Source: Apostichopus parvimensis (lineage: Eukaryota > Echinodermata > Holothuroidea > Aspidochirotida > Stichopodidae). Taken from it: a stretch of DNA of 48,153 bases. A program made the position numbers and the translations under genes. This document shows positions 12,801 through 22,100 of the stretch, in pieces (position 1 is the stretch's first letter; each line of letters opens with the position of its first letter). The stretch is taken from the NCBI GenBank assembly GCA_000934455.1, contig KN882590.1:66444-114596 (forward strand), in the 5' to 3' direction. Below the pieces are notes generated by a model. The model worked only from the letters and a program-made list of their open reading frames with translations. It ran no database searches and had not been told where the DNA came from.

Positions 12801-15800
12801 GCATTTCAAATTTGATGGCAAATTACAAATTGCCTGCTGACTGACTACGGTAGGGCATGACCCTTTATGGAAGGCACAGAGGCATGTAAATAATAATAAT
12901 AATAATAATATTGAGGATTTATAAAGCGCAGACATATCCACTGATAACGGTGTTCAAGGCACATCACAATATTACCCTGGTCAACGATTACCTGTCAAAC
13001 ATAGAGACAATCCCTCCACATGGCAGCAGCTAAACAGTGCCCAGCTGACAGTTTTATAAAGAATTTTATTAAAGTGCTGGGGGGTGGGAGGGGTGTGAAC
13101 CTCAGGTCACTGAATCCTATCCCCTTGTAGGAGGTGCTCCCCAAAGAGAAAAAAAAACAGTATTGATAACAATTGGTGAATTCTGAGGCATATTTAAACT
13201 AAAATTAGGTCTGTAATTAAGTGCAAGGTTGTGCCAATAAATTACCTGCATTATTTCTGATTTTGAAGAAGTGAGGGAGGGGAATAGGGAGGAAGGGGAA
13301 GGGGCTTTACACCTGTAGCAGTGGTATGTTCCTTCCCCTTCTTCCCTGAATTTAAAATATGCCCTGACTGAACCACATTTCCCCGACTAACGCTACTGCC
13401 CTGAGTCTGTTTCTACAGTAGAAGTCCTCGGAATCGTTTACATCAATCAAATGCTAGAATTTTATTTGAGCTGATATGATTAGAGATGTGCCCACCCTGG
13501 GCGGCCCCGCCCAGCACTAAAAGTTACCGCCCAGTACTGTCTTAAAAATCGTGAATCCCGCCCAGCACTACTTTCATCTAAAATCCCGACATTCATAACA
13601 ATATATTCAACATAAATTGGGCCTAGCCTATGCCAAAATCATACAGACAAATAATGCATCAGTTACGCATGCGAGAAACATTACTTACGGCTCTCAATCG
13701 GTCCCTTGTAAAATCTTTTTGAAACAAACTAATAACTTTCACCAGGTACATAATATATTTCACTTAAAATAAATTAAAAAATGTAAATTGTTAGCAAAAT
13801 CAGTACTTGTGTATGTGCTTAAAAAGCTACACAAGTGCCAGCATTTGGCATCTGAGCACCTTCAAAAATCGATAGTATACCCGGCACTCAGGAAATCCTG
13901 GGCACATCCCTGTATGATCTATGGTTGGTCTTACCTTGTAAGACAAGACTTGGAAAAGGATGCAGGATTATCTTCCTCCAAGAAAGTTGGCAAAGATCCT
14001 CCCATGATTGATATCCTCAAGAATAATATAACCGCTGCCTGTAAAAGGATGTGTAAAAGTAAGTTGGCCTGATGTTTCGATCCTAGCAGGATCTTCTTCA
14101 AAGGCTGAATGACAAGTAACAGTAACAGAAGGGACAAAAACATGCACAGAATACAGACAGGTTAATGAGCATGGTGAACACAAAGAAATAGATATAAGGG
14201 GATTAGCAGACAAAGAATGGAGAGAAGAAAGAAACCAACAGGGGAAGAGGAGAGGTAGGAGATAAACAGTGGAGGGACTCCTGTTAAAGGAGGTAAAACC
14301 AAAAAAAAAAAGAAAAAAAAAAAACATCATTCTTTTTTCTTTTCTAAAGTGTAATAAGGGTCCAATGGGTTTCATTAATTTAAAACTCATATTTAAATTG
14401 TGTACCTTCATTCGTTGAAAAAAAAATTGTATTTGAGTAATTCTCGGTAGAATTGTTAAATCAGACTACCAAATGCAAACAAATGTGAATCCCCCCCCCC
14501 CCCCCAGCTAGACTTCAGTCTCAGCTTCCTTTAGTTTTTCAGAAGATCACTTTCTTCTCAGCCTCCTCTCTTCTTTAATATGACCTTCTGTACTGGAAGG
14601 GACTTTCTACTTAAGGCTGACATTTTTGGGTTCTGAACAGCGTAACCAGCGGCACATGCCAAAAAAACGCTAGATTTGCAAAAGTAAAACCCCAGAAAAC
14701 GCTAGATATAGATTTTCATGAACATATGTTAATGTAGCCTATTACCTTCCATCACAAGTTGCACTTATTCATATGATAGACAGTTTTATGATTATTTTAA
14801 CAAATTTCAAGTCATAATGGCTCAGAATCATGACAAAACAACTGTAGAATCAACAAAATTACAACTAATTTAGAAGAAATTTAACTGCACGAAACGATTC
14901 TCGTCTCAATCCGCGGTAGGCTGTGTACGTAGTCAGGTGTACATAAACTCACACAATAGCCCACAGTTCCGCTCCTCACGTTTACTACATGCACACGTGC
15001 GCCTCGGCTGTACGTACGTTCTGCATTATTCATAATAAATATATCGACCGCGATAACATTGTGTAAAAGTAACATATAAATAGGTTCAGTGTGTTGCCAA
15101 GCGGTAATTTCATTTCGAATGTTTCGGATACGTGTGATTTTTTTGGGAACCATCAATTTCAGGCAAAAAATGCTAGATTTGGCCAATTTTGAAAAAAACG
15201 AACGCTAGAACACCAGAAAAGTCTAAAAATGCTATATCTAGTGTAAAAACGCTAACGCTGGTAACACTGGTTCTGAATTCCATCTTTATTAAATATATCA
15301 CATATTCATTAAATATTAAACTTCACAAAGTACAGCAAACAGTTACTCTCAATACAATGTTTTTGTTGGAGGGGGGATTAAAAATGGGGGACTTAAGTTT
15401 TTCAGAGATGCCATGATTCTGAGCATATACAGATAAACTTTAGGCAATTATAATATTTGTTACTACTACTGTTGAAATATGAAGTTATCAACAGCTTAAA
15501 ATATATTTAACGGTATGTGAATAAAAAAGTATGAAACTTACAGCTATGGTTACCATGGCAACTCTCCATAACATACTTTTAAAGTGAGGATGGATGATTA
15601 ATTTGTCAAGTTGGAAATCCCTGTAAGAATGAAAAAAAGGAAAAGAAAGGTGTCAATCATTTGACTTCTGTGGCATAATCCTTAATGCATCATCCCTGGT
15701 TAGAGGGGGGAGGGGTTATTAAAACACTAAAGTATAAATATTGTTCAGACTTGGAGATACAAGTTCAAATTTCTAGTCAGGTTTCGATAGGAACCCCCCC

Positions 15801-18800
15801 CCACAAAAAAAAAAGATTTATCTAGTGACAGGTTTTTATGTACACTTCAGTTCTTGAAATATAATTAACTTTTCTTCTTTTTTTTGCTATCCAAGTATTG
15901 TGAAAAATAGAAAAAAACAGATAAAAATAAGAACTGTCAACACTAAAGCATACTGTACTTAGGTTAACTCTGAACAAAATGTAGAGTAATGTCTTCCCTA
16001 TGTGAGAAGAAAACAGAACAGTTTAGCTTGATATGAAAATTCATTTGGAACCTGCCAACATGTACAAAAACACTGCATAGTCACAAAGTTGTGTACTTTT
16101 ATGTACATTAAAAGAAGTTGTACATTTCATGTATTAGCTTGATATGAAAATTCATTTGAAACCTATCAACAAGTACAAAAAACAATGCATAGTCACAAAA
16201 TTGACTATTTCTATGTACATTAAAAGTAGTTACAAGTACATTACATGCACATGTACATTAAAAGTCTGAATTGTTGATAAAAGTAGGTATCTAAGAAAAG
16301 TATCTCTCCAATTTAATCATATATTTGTAAATGTGAAAGAAGAAATTATCCTTTCAAATGTACTGTATCATAACTGTAGTCTCCATGAAGTTTTCAACTC
16401 AAAAAAAAAGAAGAAAGGTGTTAATTAATTTTTTCATCAAATTTTAATGATGCATGAATGCATAATATCCAGATTTTAACGATGACACTTTAATATTGTT
16501 GCACTTTTAGAAAGCAAAACCATGGATATAAATACTCTTTAATGACATGACAAGTCGTTTAAAGAGAGTTATACACAATGGCTTGAAGGCTTAGAAGCAG
16601 TCAATTCTACACTGCAAATTCCCTTCACAGCAGGCAAAGTGCAAGTACTTAAAAATCTAAGTTCTAAAATAAAGATTTCATAAACAGTTTCCTGCTTTAC
16701 AACACAATTCAGTTACAATACTGGCTACTGGGCTATATGAGATAGCACAGCATGAAGATACGTCATAAATTTGCTTATAATAAGCAGTGATACAGGGCTT
16801 ACGTCAGGTTAAAAAAAAAATGAAAAGAAAAATTCACAACGGGCAAAAAAAAAAAGGAACAGAAAAATTTGACCTAGTTTCGAATGAGGTGTAACAGAAG
16901 TGTTAAACACCACCATCGATCCCAGAAAATACACACACAGCTTGCTATTGTCGGTAATTAGACACTAGTGTACAGTTAGTACATACAGCTGCAGTCAATA
17001 CCCACAGCACAGTATACAAACGATACAGCAATGGACATCTCAGGTCCAGCTAGAGATAACAATTAAGGTATCACGTTTCATTTAACTGTCTGCATTTTGT
17101 AGCGACACGAAAAAAACGTCACTTGCAAGCAACGGAAAGTTTACTTTTTCAGATGGCCGCACGCGGTTTGGGGCGAGTCTTCAATGCCTTTAATGTCCAC
17201 TGGCGTGAAAATGCCAACTGGTGAATTTTTCATTCTACTGGCAAACTGAGGAAATCCAGTGGTATTCCGACAGTAATAAGTGCGAATTTATAGGCCTCAG
17301 AATGTACACAAACTTACCGCTTTGTCATTATTTCATAAGTAGTATTCAAAACATCATAGGCAGCATTTATAGCCAGTACTGTCACTCCTTGCTCTTTACA
17401 AAGCAAAGCACATATTGCAAAGATGACACTGAGAAGAACTGGAAGGTAAGTGGATTGACTGCAAAATAGTCCTGGAACATTTCTGTCGAGTTAAAATAAA
17501 ATTTGTCAAACCATTAATGCCTTTTCTTTACTCAAGATCAACACCTGTATACCAAAATATCTTTACCGAATTAATCAATCTGATTTAACCTGTTACACTG
17601 CAATCATTCCTGGAGGTAATAAGTTTGGCACATATCTCATAAATGGATTGTATATTTCACAAGACAAGGAGTTGTTAAGTACCCTTTCACTCAGTCTGAC
17701 CAACACCACAATAGCAGGATCCTCTCAGAAGTAGTATCTAAAATTTAAGACAGATTCCAAGACCGCGGAGAATTGTATCTTCTTTTCGATGAAATCAAGC
17801 AAAGTAGAACTGGTGGTGTAGCAATGCCAAATTCAATATGATGATGACAGGTTAATGTAGACACAGTTTTTTTCATTTGAGATATATATTCTAATATTTT
17901 GGCGAAGGCCAACTGTAGGCTGTAATGTGAAGTATACTGTAATGTAGTATGTAGTTATATCCCCATCATATTACTTTAAACATGTGCTTCCATGCCTCTT
18001 TGTCTTAAGAGTAACTACTTACTTCCTGTTCCCGAGTTAAGTCACCCCTACACCCACATCATATTTGTAGAAGACCCCTTTGTCTTAATTCCATGAAGTA
18101 TTCATGCTTAACCACAGATGACAACCTGTTGCATCTCATGTGTATACAAATGTGGTTAGTTATAGCCCTCTTCTATGTGCCTTAGTAATTATAAGTAAAA
18201 TACTCTGTGACCAAGAGTTTATGTCACAGAGAGGTTATCGCACATTCACAGGAAGTTGTAATAACTTAAATACTGTAGTTTTTTAGTATGAGAAAAGACT
18301 AGCATTCCAGACTTCAGAGAGTGTAGTTCAGATACACTCCGGCAATATTATCGCCACACAGAATAAATAAAGCTTATATTCTACAATTATATGTCTGGAG
18401 TTTCTCTTTATCTGTTGTTAATTCTACATATTTAATAACGGAGCATCCCAACGTAACAATACGTAAAAGACTGAATATAAAATACCTCGTATATGAAGAA
18501 AAAGAAAGAAGTACAAATAAACAGGCCAACACATCAGCTCGTCCAACAATACCAGAAACCTATGGAAAAAAATAAGACAAATCCAGTAACACCAACCTCC
18601 AGTGATCCACAAGCTTTCTCAGAACCCTCCCCCCTCCCCACCTTCCCCTCCTTCTTATTCTGTGTTGCATCCAAATGCTCTCCCAAACACTAAACGAGAT
18701 AAGAACATTTATTTATGACCATTTGGATGTAAGGACTTTTAACTGATATATACTTAAAGCAATGCATACTTTATAGTCCATCTCCAAATCTTCATGGTTT

Positions 18801-21133
18801 CACTGAATTAAATGGTTATTTTATACCATGGAATAATTAAGCTACGAATAATTCAGCTACTTATGACTCACATGACACATACAGTAGCAAAACACTATAG
18901 ATGCCATCTTTTACAAACTGGTACACAAATGCAACTATACGAGGCACGCTTTGTACACAAAATGTCAGTACTATTGAATTATTTTACGATAAATACAATT
19001 TATCATAAACCTGAAAATTGCTATCGTAAAAAATATTGACGGCTGAATTTATTCCCCGGTGCTGATCCTTAGTGAGAGTGAAGGATGGAAGAGAGAGGGA
19101 GAGATATAGCTAGGAATGCAAGCAATCAAAACAGTAGGTGCACAGTACTGTAACTGCAAACTCACAGCCTCTGTATGGATCGGATGTAGGACGAACAAGA
19201 GACCAGCATAGGTGGAAGCGCCCGCACCGTCAAGTTCTCTCGTGAACACCACGTCTCTGCATATTTTCACGAAAAGCAAACCAACTGCTGTATGCAGTAC
19301 AACATTGAATAAATGGAAGCTAGTTGGACTGAGGCCATGTAGTAAATAGTTCATCCTGTGGGAAGGACCAAAATTTCATGTAATTAAGCAGTGTATATTA
19401 CTAAAGACAGATTTCAGCAAAATTCCATTTCATGACATGACCGTCCAGTAAACTGAAAACAATTTTGGGGTATTTTACATATACATCATGCCATAGAGTC
19501 TGCACATGGTTGCCAGGCTATCCAAGGATCCATTCAGGCTAAATCTCCTTCAAAATGTTTCACCATGACGATGCATTCATAAAGACTTTCTGACGACAAT
19601 TATCTATGATTTCAAAATTAGACGTCAGTAACTGCAGCGTGTTTTTGCACAAATTTGGCTGAAAACCTTACTGAAAGTTTGGTCCCGAAGAAAAACATCT
19701 ACTTAGAATGGACAGTACTACTTCTGCTGCCATAAACAACATTAATGAAAAGAATATGTATGGCAACATCTTACAGTACAGTATACAGATTATCACAGAG
19801 TTCGTCAAATTATTACAGAACTGCAGGGCAACTCACTGTAGTGATTAGTGAATGTACTGTACAATGGTATATGGTAAATTAATGTTCTTTTCTTAATAAA
19901 ACAGATAACAGTGATAATGGTTCACTGATTTTGCTCAGTGGCTTAGTTCTATCCTTAGGTTATTTGATTCCATCGATGGTTTGACCATAATCTACCAGAA
20001 ATAGAAAGAATTACACCTTTATATCTGTCGGAAGTCAATCTGTACAAAGCAAGGGAAAATTTCCCTAACATTGCTCATGCCGTGAAGTTTACTGTATAAC
20101 TCCACTAAATGGTTTGAATCCAGTAATCCACGAAAGTGTCTCAAGATACAAAACTGATGTCTCCTGTTTCATTGTGGCAATTTTGGCCATATCTGTTCAG
20201 GCTTTGTAGATAACACTTGCGATGGAGTGTCACAATTTGGCTTACAAATATGGCAACTACAGTGTCCATCAGTACAACTACATGTGCTCAGCATGCCAAT
20301 TTAAAGGGTGTGAAGACTCCCGCACAAAGAAACGTATCATGCCGGTTATCTGACCTAGTTTCGACTGAGGTGTAACAGAAGTGTTAGACACTACCATCGA
20401 TCCCAGGAAATACACATACAGCTTGCTACCGTCGGTAATTTGACACTAGTGTACAGTCAATACATGCAGCTACGGGCAATACCCACAACACAGCATACAT
20501 AGCAGCGATGGACATCTCAGGTCTAGATAAAAGATAACAAGGTATCATGTTTCATTACTGTCTGCATTTTGTAGCAATAAGAAAAAAAACTTCACTTGCA
20601 AGCAACGGAAAGTTAACTTTTTCACAGGGCGGCACAAGGATTGGAACGAGTCTTTAATGCCTTAAAGCCTAAAGGGGACATGTGAAGTTACCGTACACCA
20701 CCATACATTGAAACAAAACCATATGCATACAGTACCTGAAAGAGAGAACAGTAAGCGGTCTGTAGGATTTATGACTTCTTCGGTCCTGGATGGGCTTCCC
20801 CCAAAAGTCATTATGCAGAAAATCAGTCGTCCTTTGAGGTGAAGTCACATCTTTGTTTCTCACTACTGCAAAGAGGTCATCGTGAACAAAATCGCCATTC
20901 AGACTATTAAGATACACCACAACGGTCAATGCTGTGATAAGTAAGTAATGTTTACTATGACAACCTCCACTCTTCTTCTTGGAACATCCATCTCCATTCT
21001 TAATTAAAACTGTTCTGCTAGCATTTGCTTTGGTTTTGGGATCATGGAGATCTTCTCTATGGCTGGGAGTGCACGTCCTCAGGTTTGATTTGTCAACGAG
21101 TATCTGCGGCCTGGATGTCAATTTTTTTCTCAT
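686..21133 (-). CDS. TMTC1: TMTC1-like protein O-mannosyltransferase with TPR repeats (spliced gene, 15 exons placed, 3' end missing)
   Basis: TMTC proteins are ER multi-membrane proteins of the GT-C fold that O-mannosylate cadherin-type substrates (family knowledge). Seen: 15 exons with GT-AG borders and matching phases give 781 codons with no stop. The start is the first Met after an in-frame TGA four codons upstream. Residues 62-78 form TM1. The first luminal loop has the acidic pair HDD (84-86) and then FWGK and SHKSYRPLTVLSFR, family hallmarks. HPIHTEAV, GIVGRADVLACL, CKEQGVTVL, YDWQVGSIPLVE and LPASN...ERILYIPSMGFC follow in family order, then TPR repeats from about residue 488 on. Assignment to TMTC1 rather than TMTC2-4 rests on TPR similarity (HYN..., NNYGVFL, EAEQWY). 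Human TMTC1 is somewhat longer, so one or a few 3' exons are missing. Introns are loaded with repeats. Confidence 0.9.
818..1925. repeat. Tandem satellite, about 57-bp unit, about 19 copies
   Basis: Head-to-tail copies of a unit that begins with GACTGACCCTTTAAATGAAA, followed by ATATGAGTAAATTTAACCAG and a short tail. Copies are most uniform in the middle and decay toward 1750-1925. On the minus strand each unit ends in CATTTAAAGGGTCAG, the acceptor sequence used by TMTC exon 15, which borders the array directly. Confidence 0.93.
2331..2720. repeat. Two-copy tandem duplication, 200-bp period
   Basis: The sequence from 2332 (TAACATTTTGTCAAAGGTGA) recurs at 2533 and stays nearly identical for about 190 bp, including GTCACCCCTGAAATCGGTCT. 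It lies in the intron between TMTC exons 14 and 15. Confidence 0.88.
3096..3300 (+). mobile_element. tRNA-derived SINE or tRNA pseudogene
   Basis: A box-A-like TGGCTCAGTGG (near 3108) is followed about 40 bp later by a box-B-like GAGTTCGAGTCACTCC, with a roughly 70-bp tRNA-sized head at about 3100-3172 and a non-tRNA body behind it. The anticodon arm does not fold well, so I read it as a SINE head, not a working tRNA. The 3' limit is a guess. Confidence 0.55.
3560..3930 (-). mobile_element. tRNA-derived SINE, minus strand
   Basis: On the minus strand a tRNA-like head (about 3915 down to 3830) contains a good B box, GGTTCCTGGTTCAATACC, followed by a roughly 250-bp body with no coding sense. 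It lies within 90 bp of TMTC exon 14. Its limits are approximate. Confidence 0.5.
4018..4162 (-). CDS. TMTC1: TMTC1-like exon 14 (TPR)
   Basis: 145 nt, enters in phase 2 and leaves in phase 0 at TAT|GTAAGT. It encodes a TPR with LKGLARFYYSIEKWTEAVDA at its core. Acceptor CTTTTGTAG. Confidence 0.85.
5073..5208 (-). CDS. TMTC1: TMTC1-like exon 13 (TPR)
   Basis: 136 nt, phase 1 in, phase 2 out (donor GTTAGT). It encodes a classical TPR: ALQPSHVTAMGNLGLLHRR, then AEAEQWYIR, which resembles the TMTC1 C-terminal repeats. The acceptor ACTTTAG lies only about 25 bp from a long tetranucleotide array. Confidence 0.87.
5234..5622. repeat. Degenerate (GAAT)n-type tetranucleotide array, about 390 bp
   Basis: Continuous GAATGAATGAATG sequence with interspersed CATG, TATG and AAATG variants. 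It lies in the TMTC intron just upstream (minus sense) of exon 13. Low-complexity open frames rich in His, Ser, Phe and Ile on the minus strand are produced by the repeat and are not genes. Confidence 0.95.
6582..6793 (-). CDS. TMTC1: TMTC1-like exon 12 (TPR)
   Basis: 212 nt, phase 2 in, phase 1 out at ACAG|GTGAGT. It encodes two TPR units: AVYIDPGNYEAISNMASIL and a second with NADVVNNYGVFLLKTG. NNYGVFL recalls the same position in vertebrate TMTC1. Acceptor CATTTAG. Confidence 0.9.
7321..7697 (-). mobile_element. tRNA-derived SINE with LINE-type 3' tail
   Basis: Read on the minus strand, a tRNA-like head (7697-7625) has A box TGGTCAAGTGG and B box GGTTCGAGCCC. It is followed by a roughly 240-bp body containing CACCCAGGTGTATAAATGGG, and a 3' end with GCGTTATATAAGAACTG and a short ATT repeat. 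The tail resembles the 3' end of the CR1/L2-like element at 35935-37496, as expected if that class of LINE mobilises it. Confidence 0.75.
7835..7978 (-). CDS. TMTC1: TMTC1-like exon 11 (TPR)
   Basis: 144 nt, phase 2 at both ends. It encodes LYPNHASAHNNLGTLL and then FHLREALRIDSFHVSAHVNL. The first repeat is shorter than the 34-residue standard; from family memory, vertebrate TMTC1 is also short here. Donor GTGAGA, acceptor TATATACAG. Confidence 0.9.
8862..8975 (-). CDS. TMTC1: TMTC1-like exon 10 (start of TPR region)
   Basis: 114 nt, phase 2 at both ends. It encodes SGLISLPHNAKMHYNWGNY and HHYKETIR, the first TPR after the membrane part. The P.NAK.HYN signature is a TMTC landmark. Acceptor GCTTCTTCAG, donor GTAAAT. 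Confidence 0.9.
10027..10191 (-). CDS. TMTC1: TMTC1-like exon 9 (last membrane segments)
   Basis: 165 nt, phase 2 at both ends. It encodes MGFCILVAFGIASL, a second hydrophobic stretch (LLQPAVLFTLAIFAA), then RTVVRNADWKSRESLFR, the conserved R..DW.SE..LF motif that links the membrane part to the TPRs. Donor GTGAGT. Confidence 0.92.
11442..11563 (-). CDS. TMTC1: TMTC1-like exon 8 (family signature)
   Basis: 122 nt, phase 0 in, phase 2 out. It encodes LMFLIVPFLPASNIFLTVGF followed by VIAERILYIPS, the most diagnostic TMTC segment (usual form LPASN.F..VGFV.AER.LY.PS). Acceptor TTTAAACAG, donor GTCAGT. Confidence 0.93.
12183..12392. repeat. 13-bp minisatellite, about 16 copies
   Basis: Head-to-tail copies of ACCACAACACCAG with scattered substitutions. 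Because 13 is not a multiple of three, all three frames stay open, giving spurious Thr/His/Pro-rich and Trp/Cys/Val-rich open frames on the two strands. It lies in a TMTC intron, 130 bp from exon 7. Confidence 0.95.
12520..12706 (-). CDS. TMTC1: TMTC1-like exon 7 (membrane region)
   Basis: 187 nt, phase 2 in, phase 0 out (donor GTAAGT). It encodes FLTYSFLISFNCWLLLCP, then RLSYDWQVGSIPLVESVWDW and RNL plus a transmembrane helix. YDWQVGSIPL is a strong TMTC marker. Acceptor CTTCTACAG. Confidence 0.93.
12889..13140 (-). mobile_element. Degenerate SINE/LINE remnant with ATT tail
   Basis: On the minus strand the element ends with CTGCGCTTTATAAATCCTCA and a TATTATTATT run (12889-12911), a CR1/L2-type 3' end. 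The upstream part is a decayed SINE-like body containing GACCTGAGGTTCACACCCC, a worn B box. The 5' limit is uncertain. Confidence 0.5.
13481..13912. mobile_element. hAT-like MITE next to TMTC exon 6
   Basis: The ends are imperfect inverted repeats: TAGAGATGTGCCCACCCTGG on the left, ATCCTGGGCACATCCCTG on the right. The direct repeat TATGAT flanks both ends (six matching bases, not the eight usual for hAT). The interior has GCCCAGCACT repeats and no transposase. It stops 22 bp short of the splice donor of TMTC exon 6. Confidence 0.6.
13935..14038 (-). CDS. TMTC1: TMTC1-like exon 6
   Basis: 104 nt, phase 0 in, phase 2 out. It encodes AAVILFLRISIMGGSLPTFL and then DNPASFSKSCLTR. The DNPA.F motif in a luminal loop before the next helix is conserved in the family. 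Donor GTAAGA, acceptor CTTTTACAG. Confidence 0.9.
14065..14106 (-). other. Hammerhead-like hairpin, possible Penelope-element remnant
   Basis: On the minus strand the segment reads GCCTTTGAAGAAGATCC, loop TGCTA, GGATCGAAACATCAGGCC. The inner stem GATCC/GGATC is followed by GAAAC, and the outer bases GCCT/AGGC can pair. Penelope-like elements are known to carry hammerhead motifs with a CUGANGA...GAAA core. Here the core reads TTGAAGA, one base off, so cleavage activity is doubtful. It sits 27-68 nt upstream of the exon 6 acceptor. Confidence 0.45.
14638..15269. mobile_element. Non-autonomous hAT-type element with 8-bp target duplication
   Basis: The ends are inverted repeats: CAGCGTAACCAGCG at left, CGCTGGTAACACTG at right. 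The flanks are identical 8-bp direct repeats GTTCTGAA (14630-14637 and 15270-15277), the hAT target-site size. The subterminal regions repeat AACGCTAGAT-type motifs. An open frame at 14881-15186 has no recognisable domain and I do not call it a gene. Confidence 0.85.
15542..15620 (-). CDS. TMTC1: TMTC1-like exon 5
   Basis: 79 nt, phase 2 in, phase 0 out at GCT|GTAAGT. It encodes RDFQLDKLI, a short cytoplasmic stretch and MLWRVAMVTIA, the start of a membrane helix. It is short and less conserved, but phases and position fit. Confidence 0.8.
16026..16250. repeat. Two-copy tandem duplication, 112-bp period
   Basis: GCTTGATATGAAAATTCATT occurs at 16026 and 16138, and similarity continues through GCATAGTCACAAA and ATGTACATTAAAAG to the end of each copy. 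Intronic in the TMTC gene. Confidence 0.85.
16868..17205. repeat. Dispersed repeat, copy 1 (pairs with 20352-20663)
   Basis: Same orientation as the second copy. Both start GACCTAGTTTCGA and share CACTAGTGTACAGT, GGACATCTCAGGTC, ACTGTCTGCATTTTGTAGC and CACTTGCAAGCAACGGAAAG. I see no inverted ends, poly-A or target duplication, so the class is unknown. It ends about 110 bp from TMTC exon 4. Confidence 0.85.
17318..17458 (-). CDS. TMTC1: TMTC1-like exon 4 (CKEQG motif)
   Basis: 141 nt, phase 2 at both ends. It encodes QSTYLPVLLSVIFAICALLC, KEQGVTVLAINAAYDVLN and EIMTKR. The CKEQGVTVL box is present in all TMTC proteins I recall. Acceptor ATTTTGCAG, donor GTAAGT. Confidence 0.9.
18486..18559 (-). 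CDS. TMTC1: TMTC1-like exon 3 (GIVGRAD motif)
   Basis: 74 nt, phase 0 in, phase 2 out. It encodes VSGIVGRADVLACLFVLLSF and SSYT. GIVGRAD is a TMTC signature. This exon lies in a different frame from the longer open frames around it, so it is easily missed. Acceptor TTTTCCATAG, donor GTATTT. Confidence 0.9.
19166..19355 (-). CDS. TMTC1: TMTC1-like exon 2
   Basis: 190 nt, phase 2 in, phase 0 out at GCT|GTGAGT. It encodes MNYLLHGLSPTSFHLFNVVL, a helix and FVLHPIHTEA. FH..N..LH and HPIHTEAV are conserved TMTC sequences of the second membrane region. Confidence 0.92.
20352..20663. repeat. Dispersed repeat, copy 2 (pairs with 16868-17205)
   Basis: See copy 1. This copy has several small deletions relative to the first and ends about 70 bp from TMTC exon 1. 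Confidence 0.85.
20736..21133 (-). CDS. TMTC1: TMTC1-like exon 1 (start codon, TM1, luminal acidic pair)
   Basis: 398 coding nt. The ATG at 21133 is preceded by an in-frame TGA four codons upstream. A roughly 60-residue basic, Ser-rich cytoplasmic N-terminus precedes TM1 (62-78). HDD at 84-86 is the acidic pair placed at the active site in GT-C enzymes. FLHNDFWGKPI and SHKSYRPLTVLSF follow. The donor is TTTCAG|GTACTG. Reading on past the donor gives only a non-conserved tail. Confidence 0.93.
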
Positions 21134-21614
21134 GTCTGTCCTTCAAGATGTCTCTCAGGCTTTAAGTTAAACTTCAAGACATCTTCCACAATCATTCTCA
21201 CAGGTGATGATTTTGGTCATCTGATGTGGATTTATACCCCCTTTGAAATAAAAAAACCCAAAAATCATATAGTACTGAATTAAAGGCATATGTCCTAGTC
21301 ACTGGGTGTTTTGTTTTTCTCATATTAGGCTAAGGTAAGCCTAGCCTACACTACAGTTAACTAAAGGAAATATTCCGAACAGGTAAACAGGTGACTTGAT
21401 CCTCGTACAGTTGCCTTCTATAAAAATTAACTTAAAGATCAAGCTGCATTTTTGCATCCCTCATGTAGCTCTAATACTAGCCTATCTAGGCCTAACCCTG
21501 CTTGAATTTCTATTAGGGGTAGTACTGTACTTTCAGCATCATATGTTGGGTTTAATACAGTATTAGCGTAGGTCTGGCTTGGCCTAACATTAGGCCTACA
21601 GTATAGTCAGTATT

Positions 21615-22100
21615 GCTAATTTCGGAACACTGCCAATTTCGGACACCCCTAAGAAATGCACGATTTCACCATGACAACCTACAGGAAGAGCCAAATTTCA
21701 CCAAAAAGTACGAAATAAACAGACTGCAACTAAAAAAATGACCCGTGTGCAAGTAAATACTTACATATTTGTCAATAAAATGACGGAGATCTATGAAGTC
21801 TGTTATAATTACTGAAAGAGCAACTGCGCCACCAATTTTATCACCAGCGCCACACTGTGGGACTGTGTGTCCGAAAATTGGCAATACTCTAGCAAAGAAA
21901 TACCAGTTCCACAATCACGAAGAATCTTCTTTTTTACAACGTGAAAACAGTTTGCAGGAAAGAAAGTTTGGCCGTGTATCGTTACATAACACACTTCTCC
22001 CACCATATCAAATATATTTTCAGGTGATTTATACCAATAGATATAGGTTTGGGGTGATTTAAGGCTTAGGTGTCCGGAATACGAAGTGCCCATGCTACAT
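21615..22100. repeat. Possible decayed inverted-repeat element upstream of TMTC
   Basis: The left side has CTGCCAATTTCGGACACCCC. Its reverse-complement relatives occur at about 21868 (GTGTCCGAAAATTGGCA) and about 22068 (TTAGGTGTCCGGAAT). This suggests a fold-back element or nested MITE. No clean ends or target duplication were found. It holds overlapping open frames without recognisable domains. Confidence 0.35.

Noticed and set aside
14881..15186. 101-residue minus-strand open frame
   Set aside because: Lies inside the hAT-type MITE and has no recognisable domain; non-autonomous elements carry chance frames.
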